Shown here: piece by piece, positions 1 through 12,800 of the stretch | How the letters are laid out: each line of letters begins with the position of its first letter | How positions within the stretch are numbered: the stretch's first letter is position 1 | NCBI RefSeq assembly: GCF_009727055.1 | Contig: NC_052354.1 | Span: 52,042,931-52,106,930 of the forward strand | From: Benincasa hispida | Taxonomy: Eukaryota > Streptophyta > Magnoliopsida > Cucurbitales > Cucurbitaceae | Reading direction: 5' to 3' | DNA length: 64,000 nt | Made by a program: the position numbers and the translations under genes | The notes under the pieces: model-generated | Databases searched by the model: none | What the model was told of the DNA's origin: nothing | What the model saw: the letters and a program-made list of their open reading frames with translations, nothing else

Positions 1-3000
1 ATAGTTGGCTGCTTACATATAAAAAAAGTCCCAAGATAAAATATTAATTGCTTTTGTATATATAACTTAACTTTCAACAAATTCAAAAAATTAACTAAAG
101 ATTGAGAGAGCTGGTTGTCTGCTTTGGAGTGTCATTACTATCCCGAAAAATCTGCAAAGAAGACATGCTTGCTTAAGTATATAAAATCAAGAATAATTTA
201 AAAATAAATGAATCATACTAAAAGAAATTATATGAAGTATAGAAACTATATTTATACAAACTTACCAAAAGGAATGAATGTAAAACTTGCTATTCTTTTC
301 TCTATTCTATGGATGAGTTTGTTATGCCCTCTATCCAGAATCTCCCCGTATTTGTGCTAGCAATGTCATATGAGAGTGTGTAAACAAACAAATATAAGTT
401 GCCTCAATATAAACAATTTATAAATAACGAAAGAAATGAACTCAACCCATAAACGACTACCATAGCTGCACAATAGCCATTGTAATGATCCCAAATTTCA
501 ATGTTAAACTAAGGAACATTACCATATTTTAACCTACAACTAACTTTATAACTCTTATGTTTTAGAAAAATTTCGGCAACATGATAGCACTACCACAACA
601 ATACAAAAAAAGTTTACTTTAACACTTGTTCAAAGAAATACACTTCCAATAATATTCAAACAACAATCTTCTCTCAACATAACAAACAACATAAACAACA
701 ATAATTTACAAAAACTCAAATCTAATTACTAACTTGACTTCAAATCTCAAAAGTTGTCACATGGGCATTCGATCTTATACCTCCAGATTCATGGACTCAG
801 TTCCTATCAATGAAATGAAAAGCCAAAAAACAATAACTAAACAATGTTTAAAATTCCATCAATCCAAATAAATATCACAATAAACCACAAAATCTACATA
901 AAGAAGTGATTTCAAAAGCCAACAAACACAAGTAGTTAGCATAAGAAAGGAGAAATCTTAACAACCATCTATCAAATAAGAAAGTAGAACTCTAAAGATT
1001 AATTTCGAGAATATTTTGAGACACATGTCCTTAGAGTTAGACTCTTTCTATAAATACTTCAAGAAAAGCAGTTTTTACTATTCTACAAATCACGTCAAAC
1101 TCAATCTAAGTTTGTTAAGTTGAATAAGTCCACAACCATTTATCAAAACCATCTATTAAATAAAGCTTTATGATACAAAACACAAAATGAATGGCACACT
1201 TAACAAGAAAAAAAACAAGCTAACAATGAACAAAATATCTAACAGATGGAAACATATCACAAATCATCCACCATTTGAATCGCATAAAGATGATATGCAA
1301 ATATCTTTTTAGAAAAATATTGAATAGATCTCAGACAAATGCTCAAAGTTACAATAGCTCAATAATTACTAAAAGAAAAAGTGAATAGATAAAGTTCGGA
1401 ATCAAAGAAAGATGACAAGCTATGGGGTTTTGGGTACTTGCCTCAGTGATAGACCAGCTGATGAACAAGGAGATAACAAGTATATGTCTCCTCACTTACC
1501 ATAATCAAGCACTAATCAGTTTATGATCAATTAACAGCACAATATAAACACTATTTTATGATTAATTGAAATAAGGAAAAAAAACAAAAGGGATCCGACC
1601 TTAGGGAAACTCCATAAGATGTCCCAAGTCACATACAATCTTGAACCTATCTATGCTAATCAACACCAAAACTTCAATCAACTAAAAAGCACACTAAACG
1701 GATACAATAATTCAATCAAATGAAACCACAAAAAATGTCTCCAACTAAAAGATGCTATCGAGGGTCAATCCTAGATTATCATGACATTCTACCAAAGGAT
1801 GTCAACCGGATTCATTTAGACAAATAATGCATAAATATAAACTACCAAAGGATGCCTAAGAAGTTCCACTACCATAAACCACTCAATGGAAGTCATAAAC
1901 AACTAAGCTATGACTAACATAACTGCAGGATAGTCACAACATTCCAACACTGAATCTAATTCAAAACTTTAAAACAAATAGACTTTTAAGATAAGCATCT
2001 TATAAATATTACCTTGTACTTGTTATTAATGTTGTTATAAAGTCCTTTTTGTGTTGGGTACACCTTCTCCACTTGTCAACCTTCTTAAAACATGTCCAAT
2101 GCAATCTTCTTATCTTCCTTCCAAATCCGCAAGAATCAAAATTTAGCCTTAAACGTCAAACTTGAACCTAACAAAATGAAAAACTTCACTCAAAATCATT
2201 TCATTATTAAAATACAATGAACTCAACTTACCCTGAGACAAGTCAAAGGCTAGATCAGGTACATCTGACAGAATATTTGCAATCAAAACCACGACACTGA
2301 TACAAAAACTAGAGACCTATGGAAAGAAATATGTCCATTTAAAGAAGGAATGTTTCCTTGATCTTGCAAGAAAAACATATTTGTAGCATGCCAGGAGTGA
2401 AGCACAGAACACAAAAGTAGTTTAAAATATGCCACAAATAACAGCTGAAGAAAGGAAAATTCAGCATCTTCTAGCAACAAATTGAACGACAGGAAAGGTG
2501 GTAGATCATACACGACATGCAGCACCACGAGTCCATCTTTTGAAAACCTGAAATGTGTTGGCTTTTACCAATAAAAAGTCTATATTTTGTTGGTAAGCAA
2601 TCAAAATGGAGGGAAAGGGTTTAGGGTTTAGGGTTTAGAGATAGGGAGGGAGAGGGCAACACTAAAGCATCTATCAATTTAGATGATATAGATTGAACTA
2701 GGGCAATACCATTAAAAATTCCTCAGATCAATATATCAAACACTATTAGATCTACACGATATTAGTAATGCAGTTTATCCCTCCTCAAGCATTGATAGAA
2801 AATAATCAAAGGCAAACAATTTTCAGATCAATGTTAAACATGAACAGACTAAAACAATCAGAAGCATAGTCCTTCAGAGAAAATTCCACAAGCAATTAAT
2901 CATAATTCATCAATATCATTCAATCTAAAAGTTCAAAAGAAAATGTTAAGCTACTGAGATATATAACAACTGAGGCAAATGGTTAAATGAACTACCTGCC

Positions 3001-3223
3001 TATTATATTAAGTTGCTTCCATCTGCCTTTTCACTTCATTCCCACCTACATCTCCCTACTTCTCCTTCTCCTCATCGCCATTCTTGCCTTCTTATTACTT
3101 TTCTTATTTTGTTACTGCTAATTCTTTTTCTTCTTCAACTTTTTGGCCTTCTCATTATTCTCTTCCAATCCATCAACCACATTCTTCTCTTTCGCCCCTT
3201 CATCTCTCTTCCAGATTTAGAGA
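1..3223. other. AT-rich host DNA without a recognised gene
   Basis: I see no open frame above about 80 codons with recognisable homology. The stretch is AT-rich, with many short poly-A and poly-T runs. A few places on the minus strand look like splice donors, for example near 1495 and 2230, so an untranslated or intronic part of a minus-strand gene cannot be excluded. The broken peroxidase exon just to the right is the only coding-like sequence nearby. Confidence 0.5.
2616..2637 (+). repeat. short telomere-like repeat (AGGGTTT x3)
   Basis: Three consecutive copies of the plant telomere heptamer AGGGTTT are followed by a purine-rich run. An array this short is typical of interstitial telo-box motifs found near plant promoters. 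It is not evidence of a chromosome end. Confidence 0.7.
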
Positions 3224-3351
3224 AGGACATACGCAAGACAAAAAATTAGAGGAGCACATTGCTTCTCCACGATGAATTCTCTAAGCTTCCTCTTGCCCTT
3301 TTTGATGGCTTTCTGATATTTCTCACTCACAACAGGGTATCACTTTACCAT
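3224..3351 (-). pseudogene. ascorbate peroxidase first-exon fragment
   Basis: Read on the minus strand from ATG at 3351, the translation is MVK, a stop, then [18 protein letters not shown], and on through a LREFI..EKQCAPL segment. This matches the N-terminus of plant cytosolic ascorbate peroxidases, haem enzymes that reduce hydrogen peroxide with ascorbate. The family usually has about 250 residues; only about 40 are present. The fourth codon is TGA. Similarity ends at about 3226, where GTATGT, a good splice donor, begins. That is where I recall the first coding intron lying in APX genes. I found no second exon (the family's WHSAGT block) further left. It is probably a relic of a gene copy or a captured exon. 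A sequencing error at the stop would not rescue it, because downstream exons are absent. Confidence 0.72.
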
Positions 3352-3649
3352 GGTGATTATGAAACATAAATCAAACAAATCGAAACTTACAGTTTTAGAC
3401 CCAACCCATAAACCAAAAACAACTAAAAATCATCTTCAGAAACTGAAATCACTACAAATTTCATAAAATTGAAACGAACCCATTATAAAAAACTAGAAAA
3501 ATATATGGGAATTGATGCTTGATTCGATCAAAGTCAACTAATAGAAATTAAAAATTACCTTAGAACAAATAGGATGGTCTGGAAATGGACGAGAAAAAGA
3601 AACTTTTTGGGCACGAGTCAACCACAAGCTTCACAATGAGAGAGGAAAG

Positions 3650-4702
3650 TGTTGGGGTATGTGCCCTAAAGTCTCATGTCCTGTAGTTTGTAAAAAACTT
3701 TGTAAGAACACTTGTGATGTATAATATATATGATATTTACTTCACTGCTTGACTTTGCACATTTAAATGTTTTTATTTTATCACAAATCAATAAACTTAA
3801 TATCCCTAGTTGTCTTTATGTAACTTAAGCATGTATGTAGTGACATACAAGTAGATCATGTCTTAAGTGATAAGCAAAAGAGTCTATAGTATATGGATAA
3901 AGGAGAGAAACCTTATCTTAGTAACACTACGGGCGTGGTACGCTTTGTGGAATTGTTACAAGTGTTGTGACTTGTCACAGATGGTCTGATCCTGATCATT
4001 CGTGTAGTGAGCATGCGAGCGGGGGCGTCCTATTAGAAAGAGTTTGTATAAGACCTGACCTCGTAGTGTTAATATCTCGTCATATAACTCCATTCATGGC
4101 TGAGAATTCACTTCACTAGGATGACATAGGTAACATGACCTCAATCTTGAGTGAGTTGGGAACTCCTGCCATTGAGGGAGGTCCTTTGATTTGCATGGGT
4201 GCGAGTGGCCAGAGCGCCGACTCAAACCTACCACTTTGGGAATTCGTCCCATTTGGGAGTTGGGAACTCAACTTCACAAGATGGAGTTCACTCCTTCCTC
4301 GAAGCAGGGGTAAGTAGATAGATTGCTCTCTTAAGGGATGGTCTCGGGGCTTGAAAGATGTGGCGCCACACACCTTCTCATGGCCAAGAGGTGTTCACAC
4401 ATAGCAGGACTATGTTGTATTGTTCATTATAGGGATCAGTAGTACTTAAGGAGTAAGATGTAATTACAAGGGAAAACGGTAAATTGGCCTACTGTAATTA
4501 CGAGTATTTGTGAAGGGTTATCGTACTGATGATTGGTTTTATCCAATGGACATAGAAATATATCTATGGCAAGAAGAGTTCAACTATCGGTCTTTAGTGG
4601 AATGCCTGGCAGTTAACAGATGGTGGATATCGTGACTAAAAAGTTTAGTCAGCTATTCACGTACCCTCGGAGCTTCAGGCCATAGGTCCATAAGGTCCCC
4701 TT
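3650..4702 (+). mobile_element. Copia-type solo LTR, left part (split by the nest)
   Basis: The sequence starts TGTTGGGGTATG after GAAAG (3645-3649). It breaks off at CCCTT (4698-4702), where the 29.6-kb Copia block begins. The other half resumes at 34337 and ends CA at 35403, followed by GAAAG at 35404-35408. The two halves make one LTR of about 2.1 kb with a perfect 5-bp target duplication. No internal region is present, so it is a solo LTR left by LTR-LTR recombination. It is related to the LTRs nested inside it but clearly diverged. The short open frames inside it are not genes. Confidence 0.85.
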
Positions 4703-6922
4703 TGAAGAAAATCGGATTCGAGATTTTTATGAGCAGCGGAAACAAGATTCCAAATCACAATCATGAATGAACAATACATTTACAGTAAACTTCAAAAACA
4801 ACAATACATTTACAGTAAACTTCAAAAACAATCGGTTATGCAATTGATATAGAAATTACAGCATGAAAAACTCAAATGAACAAAAAGAGAAAACTCTATG
4901 AACATTTGAAGATTCGTCTCCACACTCCGTTGCGCACGACCGCTCAAACAACAGCAACCTCGAACGCTCGATCTACACTACTGCAACACAACTCGAACAC
5001 TTCGCGCTTATCCTCGATGATCGCCTTGGCCACGAACTCCTCAGCAACAGCACGAACGACCTCCAAAAAACCTCAACGGTGTCGAGTTGAGTAAGACAGC
5101 ACCAACAAGGCTACCTTGGTATTCTATGTGTGAGAATCCAGAGGGTGGGCTCTATTTGGACTTGGTATGAGACAGACGAAAGAGGAAACACTGATCGTGT
5201 ACACGATTGGGCAAGTGGGAGATGGCTAGAGATCTTTTTATCGTATAGGTCGATGCCCAATCGTTTAGATAAAGCTAAGTGATCGTCTAACAAAAGCTAT
5301 GCGATCGTTTATTAGCTCATCGTTTAGCTCAGGTTGTCGTCTACAGATTACTACGATGATCGATTTACTTAAGGCGAAACGATCGAGTCTAGCCAGAACA
5401 TTGCGATCGTTGTTAGTAAATCACTACACGATCGTTTAGCTCTACTACTGCCACCGATCGTTTAGCTAGCTCCTAGCGTAATTTAGTAAATCCGTATTTT
5501 GCTTGACGACTACGTGAGTTTCTTTTACGCGAGAAAGAAAACTCAAACAACTTTTACGAAAACTTTTCAACAGTTTGTAAATCATTGTACTAAAATTAGG
5601 AAAACCACTTTCCTTTAAACTCACGATTGCCATGAATTCAATAATCACCACATCACTTGGTTATTAAAGAAAAAGATTTAATTATCAATAATTATTATTT
5701 ATAAATATAAATTTGATACCAACTTATCATACTATATTTATAACCTATAGTTTTAATATTTCATCTCATGAAACAATATAAACCATAGTTCGTTTTCTAT
5801 TTCATGGGTACTTATGTAAATCTAATTTACTCAATCCCTTACTAGATGTATCTCATACATCATACCGATTATATCATATATAATCAAACAACCTCTTGTT
5901 CAATTTGAACATTTTCAAATCAACACCAAGAACTGATTTCTCAACTAAATCCAGTTGACGCTACCAAGGGGACCTTATGGACCCTGTAACTCGAAGCTCC
6001 AACGGTACGTGAATAACTGACTAAACTCTTTAGTCATGGGATCCACCATCCGTTAACTGCCAGACACTCCACTAAAGACCGACAACTGAACTCTCCTTCC
6101 CACAAATATATTATGTGTCCATCGTAACCAATCAGCAATGCGATAACCCTTTACAGATCGCTTGTAAGTACAGCTGGCCCAATAACCATTATGCCCCTAT
6201 AGTTACATCTGTCTCATTAAGTACCTTTGATCTCTCTAATGAACATAAGTCATAGTCCTACTATGACTGAGTCTTCTCTTCCAAAGGAGCAATCTCTCTA
6301 CTTATCCCTACTTCGGGAAAGAAGTGAATTCCATCTTGTGGATTGAGTTCATAGCTCCCAGATCAGACAAGTCCCCAAAAAAGTAGGCATGTTGAGTTGG
6401 CAATCTAGCCACTCTCACCCATACGGACCGCCCTCAAAGGCAGGAGTTTCCAAAATACTCAGGATTGTCATGTCACCTATGGTCGTTTAGGTGAGATGCA
6501 AGTCTCTAATATCAGCGGCATTATATAGAGAGTCTAGACATCTCGTGGTCTAAGTCTTATATAAACTCTTTGTATAGGACACTCCCACTCTTATATCTCC
6601 ACATGAATGATCAGGATTAACCATTTGTAGTAGTTTACAACACTTGCAAACCTCTACAAAGCGGGCCATATCCGTAGTGTCACCAAGATCAGGCATCCCA
6701 CCTTAATCCTTATACTACAGACCTATTTAGGTTATCACTTAAGGCATGATCCACTTGTATATCACATATACATGCTTAAGTATACATAAGATAACTAAGG
6801 AGCTTTATTTATTGGTTATGAGTAAATGTCAGAATGAAATAACACTTATTTTATTCATTAAACAATGTGTATCTTTACAAAACAACAAGACTCCCGGGAG
6901 AATTAGGACACCAATCCCAACA
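4703..6922 (-). mobile_element. 3' LTR of the minus-strand Copia copy
   Basis: On the minus strand it begins TGTTGGGATTGG at 6922, just after a polypurine tract (6923-6936, seen on the plus strand as tctcccacttgtc), and ends TTCTTCA at 4703. Its length is about 2.2 kb. The inner part (5190-5470) is dense in CGATCG palindromes. The last 400 bp carry a 31-bp direct duplication (about 4768-4832). The open frame at 4876-5094 lies in the LTR and is not a gene. Confidence 0.8.
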
Positions 6923-7028
6923 ATCTCCCACTTGTCCTAATGAGTCGGGAGACTAATGTACAATACAATATAAAAATGTACAATATACAATAAACTAAGG
7001 CATACCCCATTATCATCTCCCACTTGCC

Positions 7029-10000
7029 CTAGACAAGATGTCACATGTCCCGCAGACCCAAACTCTCCAGGCGACCCTCGAACACTTTAGCCGTGAGGGC
7101 CTTAGTAAAGGGATCAGCAACGTTGTGCTCCGATGCGATCTTCATGACTATCACATCACCGCGATACACAATCTCTCTGATCAGGTGATATTTTCATTCT
7201 ATGTACTTACCCCGACAATGACTTTGAGGCTCTTTCGAATTTGCCACATCCTCGCTGTTATCACAATATAGTGTGATCGGCAAATCCATATTTGGAACAA
7301 CTTCCAAATCTGAAAGGAACTTCCTCAGCCAAACAGCCTTCTTAGCTGCTTTACAAGCCGCTACGTATTCAGCTTCCATAGTGGAGTCCGCGATGTATCC
7401 TTGCTTGATGCTTCGTCAGACTACAGCCCCTTCATTCAGAGTAAACACTGACCCCGATGTCGATTTGCGAGAATCTCTATCGGTCTGAAAGTTAGAGTCC
7501 ATGTATCCTGTAAGGATTAGATCCTTATCTCCATACACAAGCATGTAGTCCCTCATTCTCCGAAGATACTTGAGGATCGTCTTAACCGCCATCTAGTGAT
7601 CAAATCCTGGATTGGACTAATACCGACTGACAATCCCTACTGCATAGCAAATGTTGGGTCTAGTACACAACATTGCATACATTAAGTTTCCTACAGCAAA
7701 AGCATAAGGAATCCATCTCATCTTCTCAACATCTTAAGGTGTCTTAGGACATTGATCCTTAGACAGAATGATTCCATGCCTGAAGGGTAATAAACCCCTC
7801 TTGAAATCCTGCATCCTGTACCTAATCAACATTTGATCCATGTACGATGCCTGAGACAGGGCTAACCGTTTATTCTTGCAATCCCGAATAATCTGGATCT
7901 CGAGAACATACTGTGCCTCACCCAAATCTTTCATTTGGAACTGGGCAGCTAGCCAACTCTTAATGTCAGACAGATACCCTACATCATTCTCAATGAGTAG
8001 GATATCATTCACATACAGTACCAGGAAAGCTACTGAGTTGTTGATGATCTTCTTGTAAACACAAGGCTCATCAATGTTCTGATCAAAGCCAAACGACTTG
8101 ACAGCAGTGTCAAATATGATGTTTCAAGATCTAGATGCTTGTTTCAGCCCATAAATGAACCTATTAAGCTACAAACTCTTTGCTCTTGATCTGGAACGAT
8201 GAACCCCTCTAGATGAGTCATATAGATGGTCTCCTCAAGATTACCATTAAGAAAGGCAGTCTTGACGTCCATTTGCCATATTTCATAATCATAAAATGTG
8301 GCTATGGACAGGAGAATCCTGATAGATTTCAGCATGACAATAGGTAAGAAAGTTTCCTCATAGTCAACTCTCTCAACATGGGTATAACCCTTTGCCACAA
8401 GTCTAGACTTAAAGGTTTGCACCTTTCCATCTACACCTCTCTTTCGCTTATAGATCCACTCACACCCAATAGGTCTTACCTCATCAGGTGGATCAACAAG
8501 CTCCCAGACGTTATTGAAGTACATAGACTCCATTTCCTGGTTCATGGCCTTAACCCATTCATCTTTGTCAACATCCTCCATTTTTTTCTTAAAAGATAAC
8601 GGATCCTCGACCCCCATCATTCGTAATGACGTTTTGGGCTTCAGTCAAACCGATGTAGCGATCCGGTGGGGTCATAACCCTCCCACTACGTTGAGGCAGT
8701 CTTAACTTTTGAGCTGGTTGACTAGACGTTTCAACCTCAACAACTCTTGTTGATCTATCGGCCTGTTCAACAACTCTTGTTGAACCCTCAACAATCTCAT
8801 TCTCACCAGAGATCTCACGTAAAAAGAGCTTACTTCGTGGCTTATGATCCCTCATGTGATCTTCTTCCAAGAAGATAGTATTTGTGGAAACAAACACATT
8901 GTTCTTACTAGGATCATAGAAGTATCAACCTCTCGTTTCCTTGGGGTAGCCTACAAAGAGGCAAACCTTCGAATGCGGTTCCAACTTCTTTGGGTTAGTC
9001 GCTAGCACATGTGCCGGACAGTCCTAAATCCTGAAGTGGCGTAAACTACCTTTACGGCCTCTCCATAACTCAAAAGGTGTTTCAGAAACACTTTTCGAGG
9101 GAACGTTGTTTAGGATATAACATGCAGTCTGCACTGCATAACCCCAAAACAAGTCTGGAAGATGAGCATAACTGATCATAGACCGAATCATGTCCAACAA
9201 GGTCCTGTTTCTTCTTTCTGATACACCATTCTGCTGAGGTGTACCAGGGGTCGAGAGTTGGGACGCAATCCCATGTTCTATCATATAGTTCTGGAATTGG
9301 AGGTCCATATACTCTCCACCACGATCAAAATTGTAGTGTTTTTATCTTCTTACCTAACAAGTTTTCAACTTCAGCTTTATACTCCTTGAACTTGTCAAGG
9401 GCTTCAGACTTACATTGCATGAGGAAGAGATACCCAAACCTTGAATAATCATCTATGAAAGAGATGAAATATTCATACCCACCTCGAGCTCTAACATTCA
9501 TCGTACCACAGATGTCTGAATGTACAAGCTCCAAGGCTTCCTTGGCTCTGTAATCTTTTCCAGTAAAAGGTCGTTTGGTCATCTTGCCTTCGAGGCATAA
9601 TTCACATACCGGTAAGGAGTTTTCTTCTAAACTCTTTAGAAGTCCACTTTTCACCAACTTCTCAATTCTATTAAGGTTGATGTGACCTAACCTAAGATGC
9701 CAAAGATAAGCATTTTCTTTTGGAGAAACCTTTGATCTTTTAGCTGTTGTTGCCTTACTGAACATTTCAGTGTTAAACAAGGCTATTATGACTAACGGCC
9801 TTAGTACATATATGTTAATTTCCATTGAACCATAACCAATCTACATTCCATGTTTGAAAATAAACACTTTATTCTCATAAAAGGAGACGGTGTAGCCTTG
9901 TTCAATGAGACAAGAAACCGAGATTAAGTTCCTTTTAATATGAGGAACTACAAAAGCATTATCCAATAACAGATAACGTTTCTTGTCTACAAATAACTTC

Positions 10001-10263
10001 AGCTTGCCTACAACAACAGCTGAAACAACCTCACCAGTACTGACTCGAAGAGTCATCTCTCCCTGTGGCAACGTTTTCTAGAAACTAAATCCTTGGTAAG
10101 AGGAATTGACATGATTGATAGCACCTGAATCAAGGATCCAAGCAGAATCATCATTCTCTACCAGACATGTCTCCAAGACCAATAAATCATATTTACTGTC
10201 TTGTCTCCTCTTTTGGAGAGTAGTGGGATCGAGGTTGTTTGCCACGAAATTCGTTTCACACAA
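7029..10263 (-). pseudogene. Copia pol polyprotein, broken (minus copy)
   Basis: Domains read from right to left. Aspartic protease: WILDSGA at about 10120-10140. GAG-pre-integrase: LWHLRLGHINLNR followed by a CxxC-type finger, about 9560-9720. Integrase core: SDICG, then FIDDYSRFGYLF and TPGTPQQNGVSERRNRT, about 9180-9530. RT: 8144-8620 and 7734-8058. RNase H with TMEAEY and KHIE-like boxes: 7060-7400. The gene would make the enzymes that copy and insert the element. It is split by stops and frameshifts near 9310, 9020, 8590, 8144 and 7730. The RT active site reads YVND (8004-8015), so one catalytic aspartate is lost. No gag precedes the protease. It is closely related to the plus-strand copy at 15286-20737. 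Confidence 0.88.
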
Positions 10264-11095
10264 TTCTTTCTATTATAAATAATCGGTCATTGTTAAAAGC
10301 TTTAAACAGAAATACTAATGAGTTGCTGAAAAAAAAAAACACATTGACCTACATTAGGTTTTAAGCAAATACCCATTGTAAAACAAAACAACATCCAATA
10401 AGGTTTTAGCAAAACTAACATGAACCCCGTGTGACATCTAGTTTCGCAATGACGCTTCAAAGGTTCAGGGCAAAAGCTGCCGAAGGAAGGTCAGTTATCC
10501 CTCCTCTGAATTGAGAAGTTCTCGACCAGTTATTAATACCGAAACTGTAACGATTCGACCCCCTAGGACTTAAGCCGTTACTAAATATATGCATGCATGA
10601 AACTCAAAACGACACTCGGTTATGGCGAAATAAATGCTAATTAAAAAAGGTAAGTTCAAAAGACTTTCATTAAATTCAAATACTAAATCAATAGTAGGGT
10701 ACCCATAAATCATAAAGGATAATAAATAAATCTGAAAAACAATTCTTAAAAGTAAGTTTTAAACATCAAAACTAAAAGTTAAGAGAAACATGAAAAGAAC
10801 TTCAAATTTCATGATGCAGAAGCGTAAAAACTAGTCCCAGTGGCTCAATCACGAATTCCGCTTGTCCATCGCCAATACATCTCTACCCTTACCTAAAACA
10901 ACAACATGAGAAAGAATGAGTATAAATTACTCAGTAAGTAACCCCACTACTGGAGTTAGGCTGGGCATCTATGTCCTCTAGATACCGACTTCTGGTGAAA
11001 CATATAAATTGCTCTAGTCCTCATGGGACACATATGCACATAAAACAAGAAGAAGACTAAGTCCTATACTACTGTAGTTAAGTATGCCCACTACT

Positions 11096-11326
11096 TTTGG
11101 TGAATCCCGAAGGAGACAAAAACTGATGAATCCCGAAGGAGATACAAACTGGTGAATCCCAAAGGAAACACAAACTGGTGAATCCGAAGGAGATACAAAC
11201 TAGTGAATCCCGAAGGAGACACAAACTGGTGAATCCCGAAGGAGACACAAACTGATGAATCCCCAAGGAGACACAAACTAGTGAATCCCGAAGGAGACAT
11301 AAACTGGTGAATTCTGAAGGAGACAT
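11096..11326. repeat. 26-bp tandem repeat, about nine units
   Basis: The core unit is ctggtgaatcccgaaggaga followed by cacaaa, repeated about nine times with a few mismatches and one 25-bp unit. Because 26 is not a multiple of three, the array keeps several frames open on the minus strand (11078-11342). Those frames are repeat artefacts and not proteins. There are no unique spacers, so this is not a CRISPR array. Confidence 0.9.
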
Positions 11327-11414
11327 AAAATTTAATGGGCATCTAACTAATCAGTGAGGACATTTGCACAGTCTCAACATCATAATCATCACTGTACGCA
11401 TCTATGACATACAT

Positions 11415-11498
11415 ATAAACCTCAACATCATGGCTCTACAACATACACATATATCTCAACATCATGGTTCTACAACATATATGTATACCTCAACATCA
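11415..11498. repeat. 34-bp short tandem repeat
   Basis: Two and a half copies of a roughly 34-bp unit beginning cctcaacatcatgg and continuing ctctacaacatac lie downstream of the 26-bp array in the same solo LTR. Confidence 0.75.
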
Positions 11499-12800
11499 TC
11501 AGATCAAATACAATCATGGAAGCATATACCATCTCATACTAGTATTCAAGTGTCTATGTGCATAAATAAAAAATTTGGATCTCGTAACAAAACATACTTT
11601 AATCATGTTATACTATCAATCTTTCATGTTGTCATTCTGCCATAACCTTCATTTAACATGCTAGCATACATCTAATGTCTGGCCCGTAGGCAGTTCCAGT
11701 AGTAAGATTACTTACCTTGATATTAGGTCAAACTAAAAAGCAATTGAATCTTTGTGAAATTCTTGAATTCTTAATCAATCCTAAACATAAACCAAGCTTT
11801 AAAATTAATAGTTAACGCCAAATTCCAAACACCTAAATATTACAAAATATTTCCAGATAACCTTACCTAAGGTGTGGTCCAATTCGAATTCACCTTCCAA
11901 ACCTCCAATTTTAAGCCCAAATAATTAGCAAACCAAACTCTTCTTCATCTTGAATGAAATTCTTGATCATACCCCTTAATCATAATTTGAAATTAGGCTT
12001 ACATGATTAAAGCTTGAATCAAATACATACTTCATATGTAGCTTCGTCAAAAAAAATCACTTCCAAATGACTTTACCAAAATTTCTCAACAACCAAAATT
12101 AATCCACAAGAGGGTAATCAAAGCATAAAACTTACCAAAACTCGCTATAAACAAACTCCAACTTCACTGAACAACACCTCAATACCTTCACAAACTTGAA
12201 TCTAAAGTTGAAACACATGGGTATCAACCAATTGATGCCAAAAGTAAATGAGTATTCAAGAATCAACCGAAAACAAACCCAAACGGCAGAAATCTTACCC
12301 AAATTGATAGATCCAGTGACGGCAAAAACGAACGACGCTTGAGCAGTGGTGGACGGAGGTCATGAAGAAGAAACTGACGCGACGGCTTTGGGCGACATCG
12401 GAAGGGCTCACGAACGTGAGGAAGAAAAGAAGGGTGGGGTGTGACTTTTTATAAAATAATAATAATAATAATAAAACAAAAAGGAAATAAATATAATTAT
12501 ATTTAATTTCTTTCCATTTTATACTATTAAATTCATTTCCGTTTCAAAAGAAAATTAATTCCTACAATTAATTTCCAATTTGAATAATTTCACGCCAACA
12601 ATTAAATTCCCGCACTTACACTTGAAGTCCAAAATTCCAAAAATGCCCTCTAATTAATAACAATTACTAAATTCCAAATAATAAAGTTACTGAAATTACA
12701 TTATTACTAAAAAAATGTGCGGGGTGTTACATTCTTCCCTTCTCAAAGAACTTTCGTCCTTGAAAGTTCATTATTGAAAAACAACTCCGGGGGTGTTACA

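Larger units (their letters stand above)
10547..12800. mobile_element. solo LTR, TGTAAC...GTTACA type
   Basis: A 2254-bp insert starting TGTAACGATTCG and ending GGGGTGTTACA interrupts sequence that is continuous in the sister Copia copy (about 15020-15060). The flanks GAAAC (10542-10546) and GGAAT (12801-12805) both look like decayed forms of one 5-bp duplicated site. The sister copy has the empty site in the same position. No coding region is present, so I call a solo LTR, probably Ty3/gypsy. It contains a 26-bp tandem array and a 34-bp array (listed separately). Orientation is uncertain. Confidence 0.75.

Noticed and set aside
2283..2528. 81-codon minus-strand frame near the APX fragment as a further peroxidase exon
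   Set aside because: The peptide has no peroxidase motif, such as the WHSAG active-site block or the distal histidine context.
2616..2637. Chromosome end or ancient telomere fusion
   Set aside because: Only three heptamers are present, which is common near plant promoters.
4876..5094. 72-codon frame MNKKRKLYEH...
   Set aside because: It lies wholly within the Copia LTR and has no homology.
11096..11326. Regular repeats suggesting a CRISPR array
   Set aside because: The units are contiguous with no unique spacers, the host is a plant, and there are no cas genes.
11078..11342. Overlapping minus-strand open frames rich in SPSGFTSLCLL repeats
   Set aside because: They are translations of a 26-bp tandem repeat inside a solo LTR. 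The period is not a multiple of three, so several frames stay open by chance.
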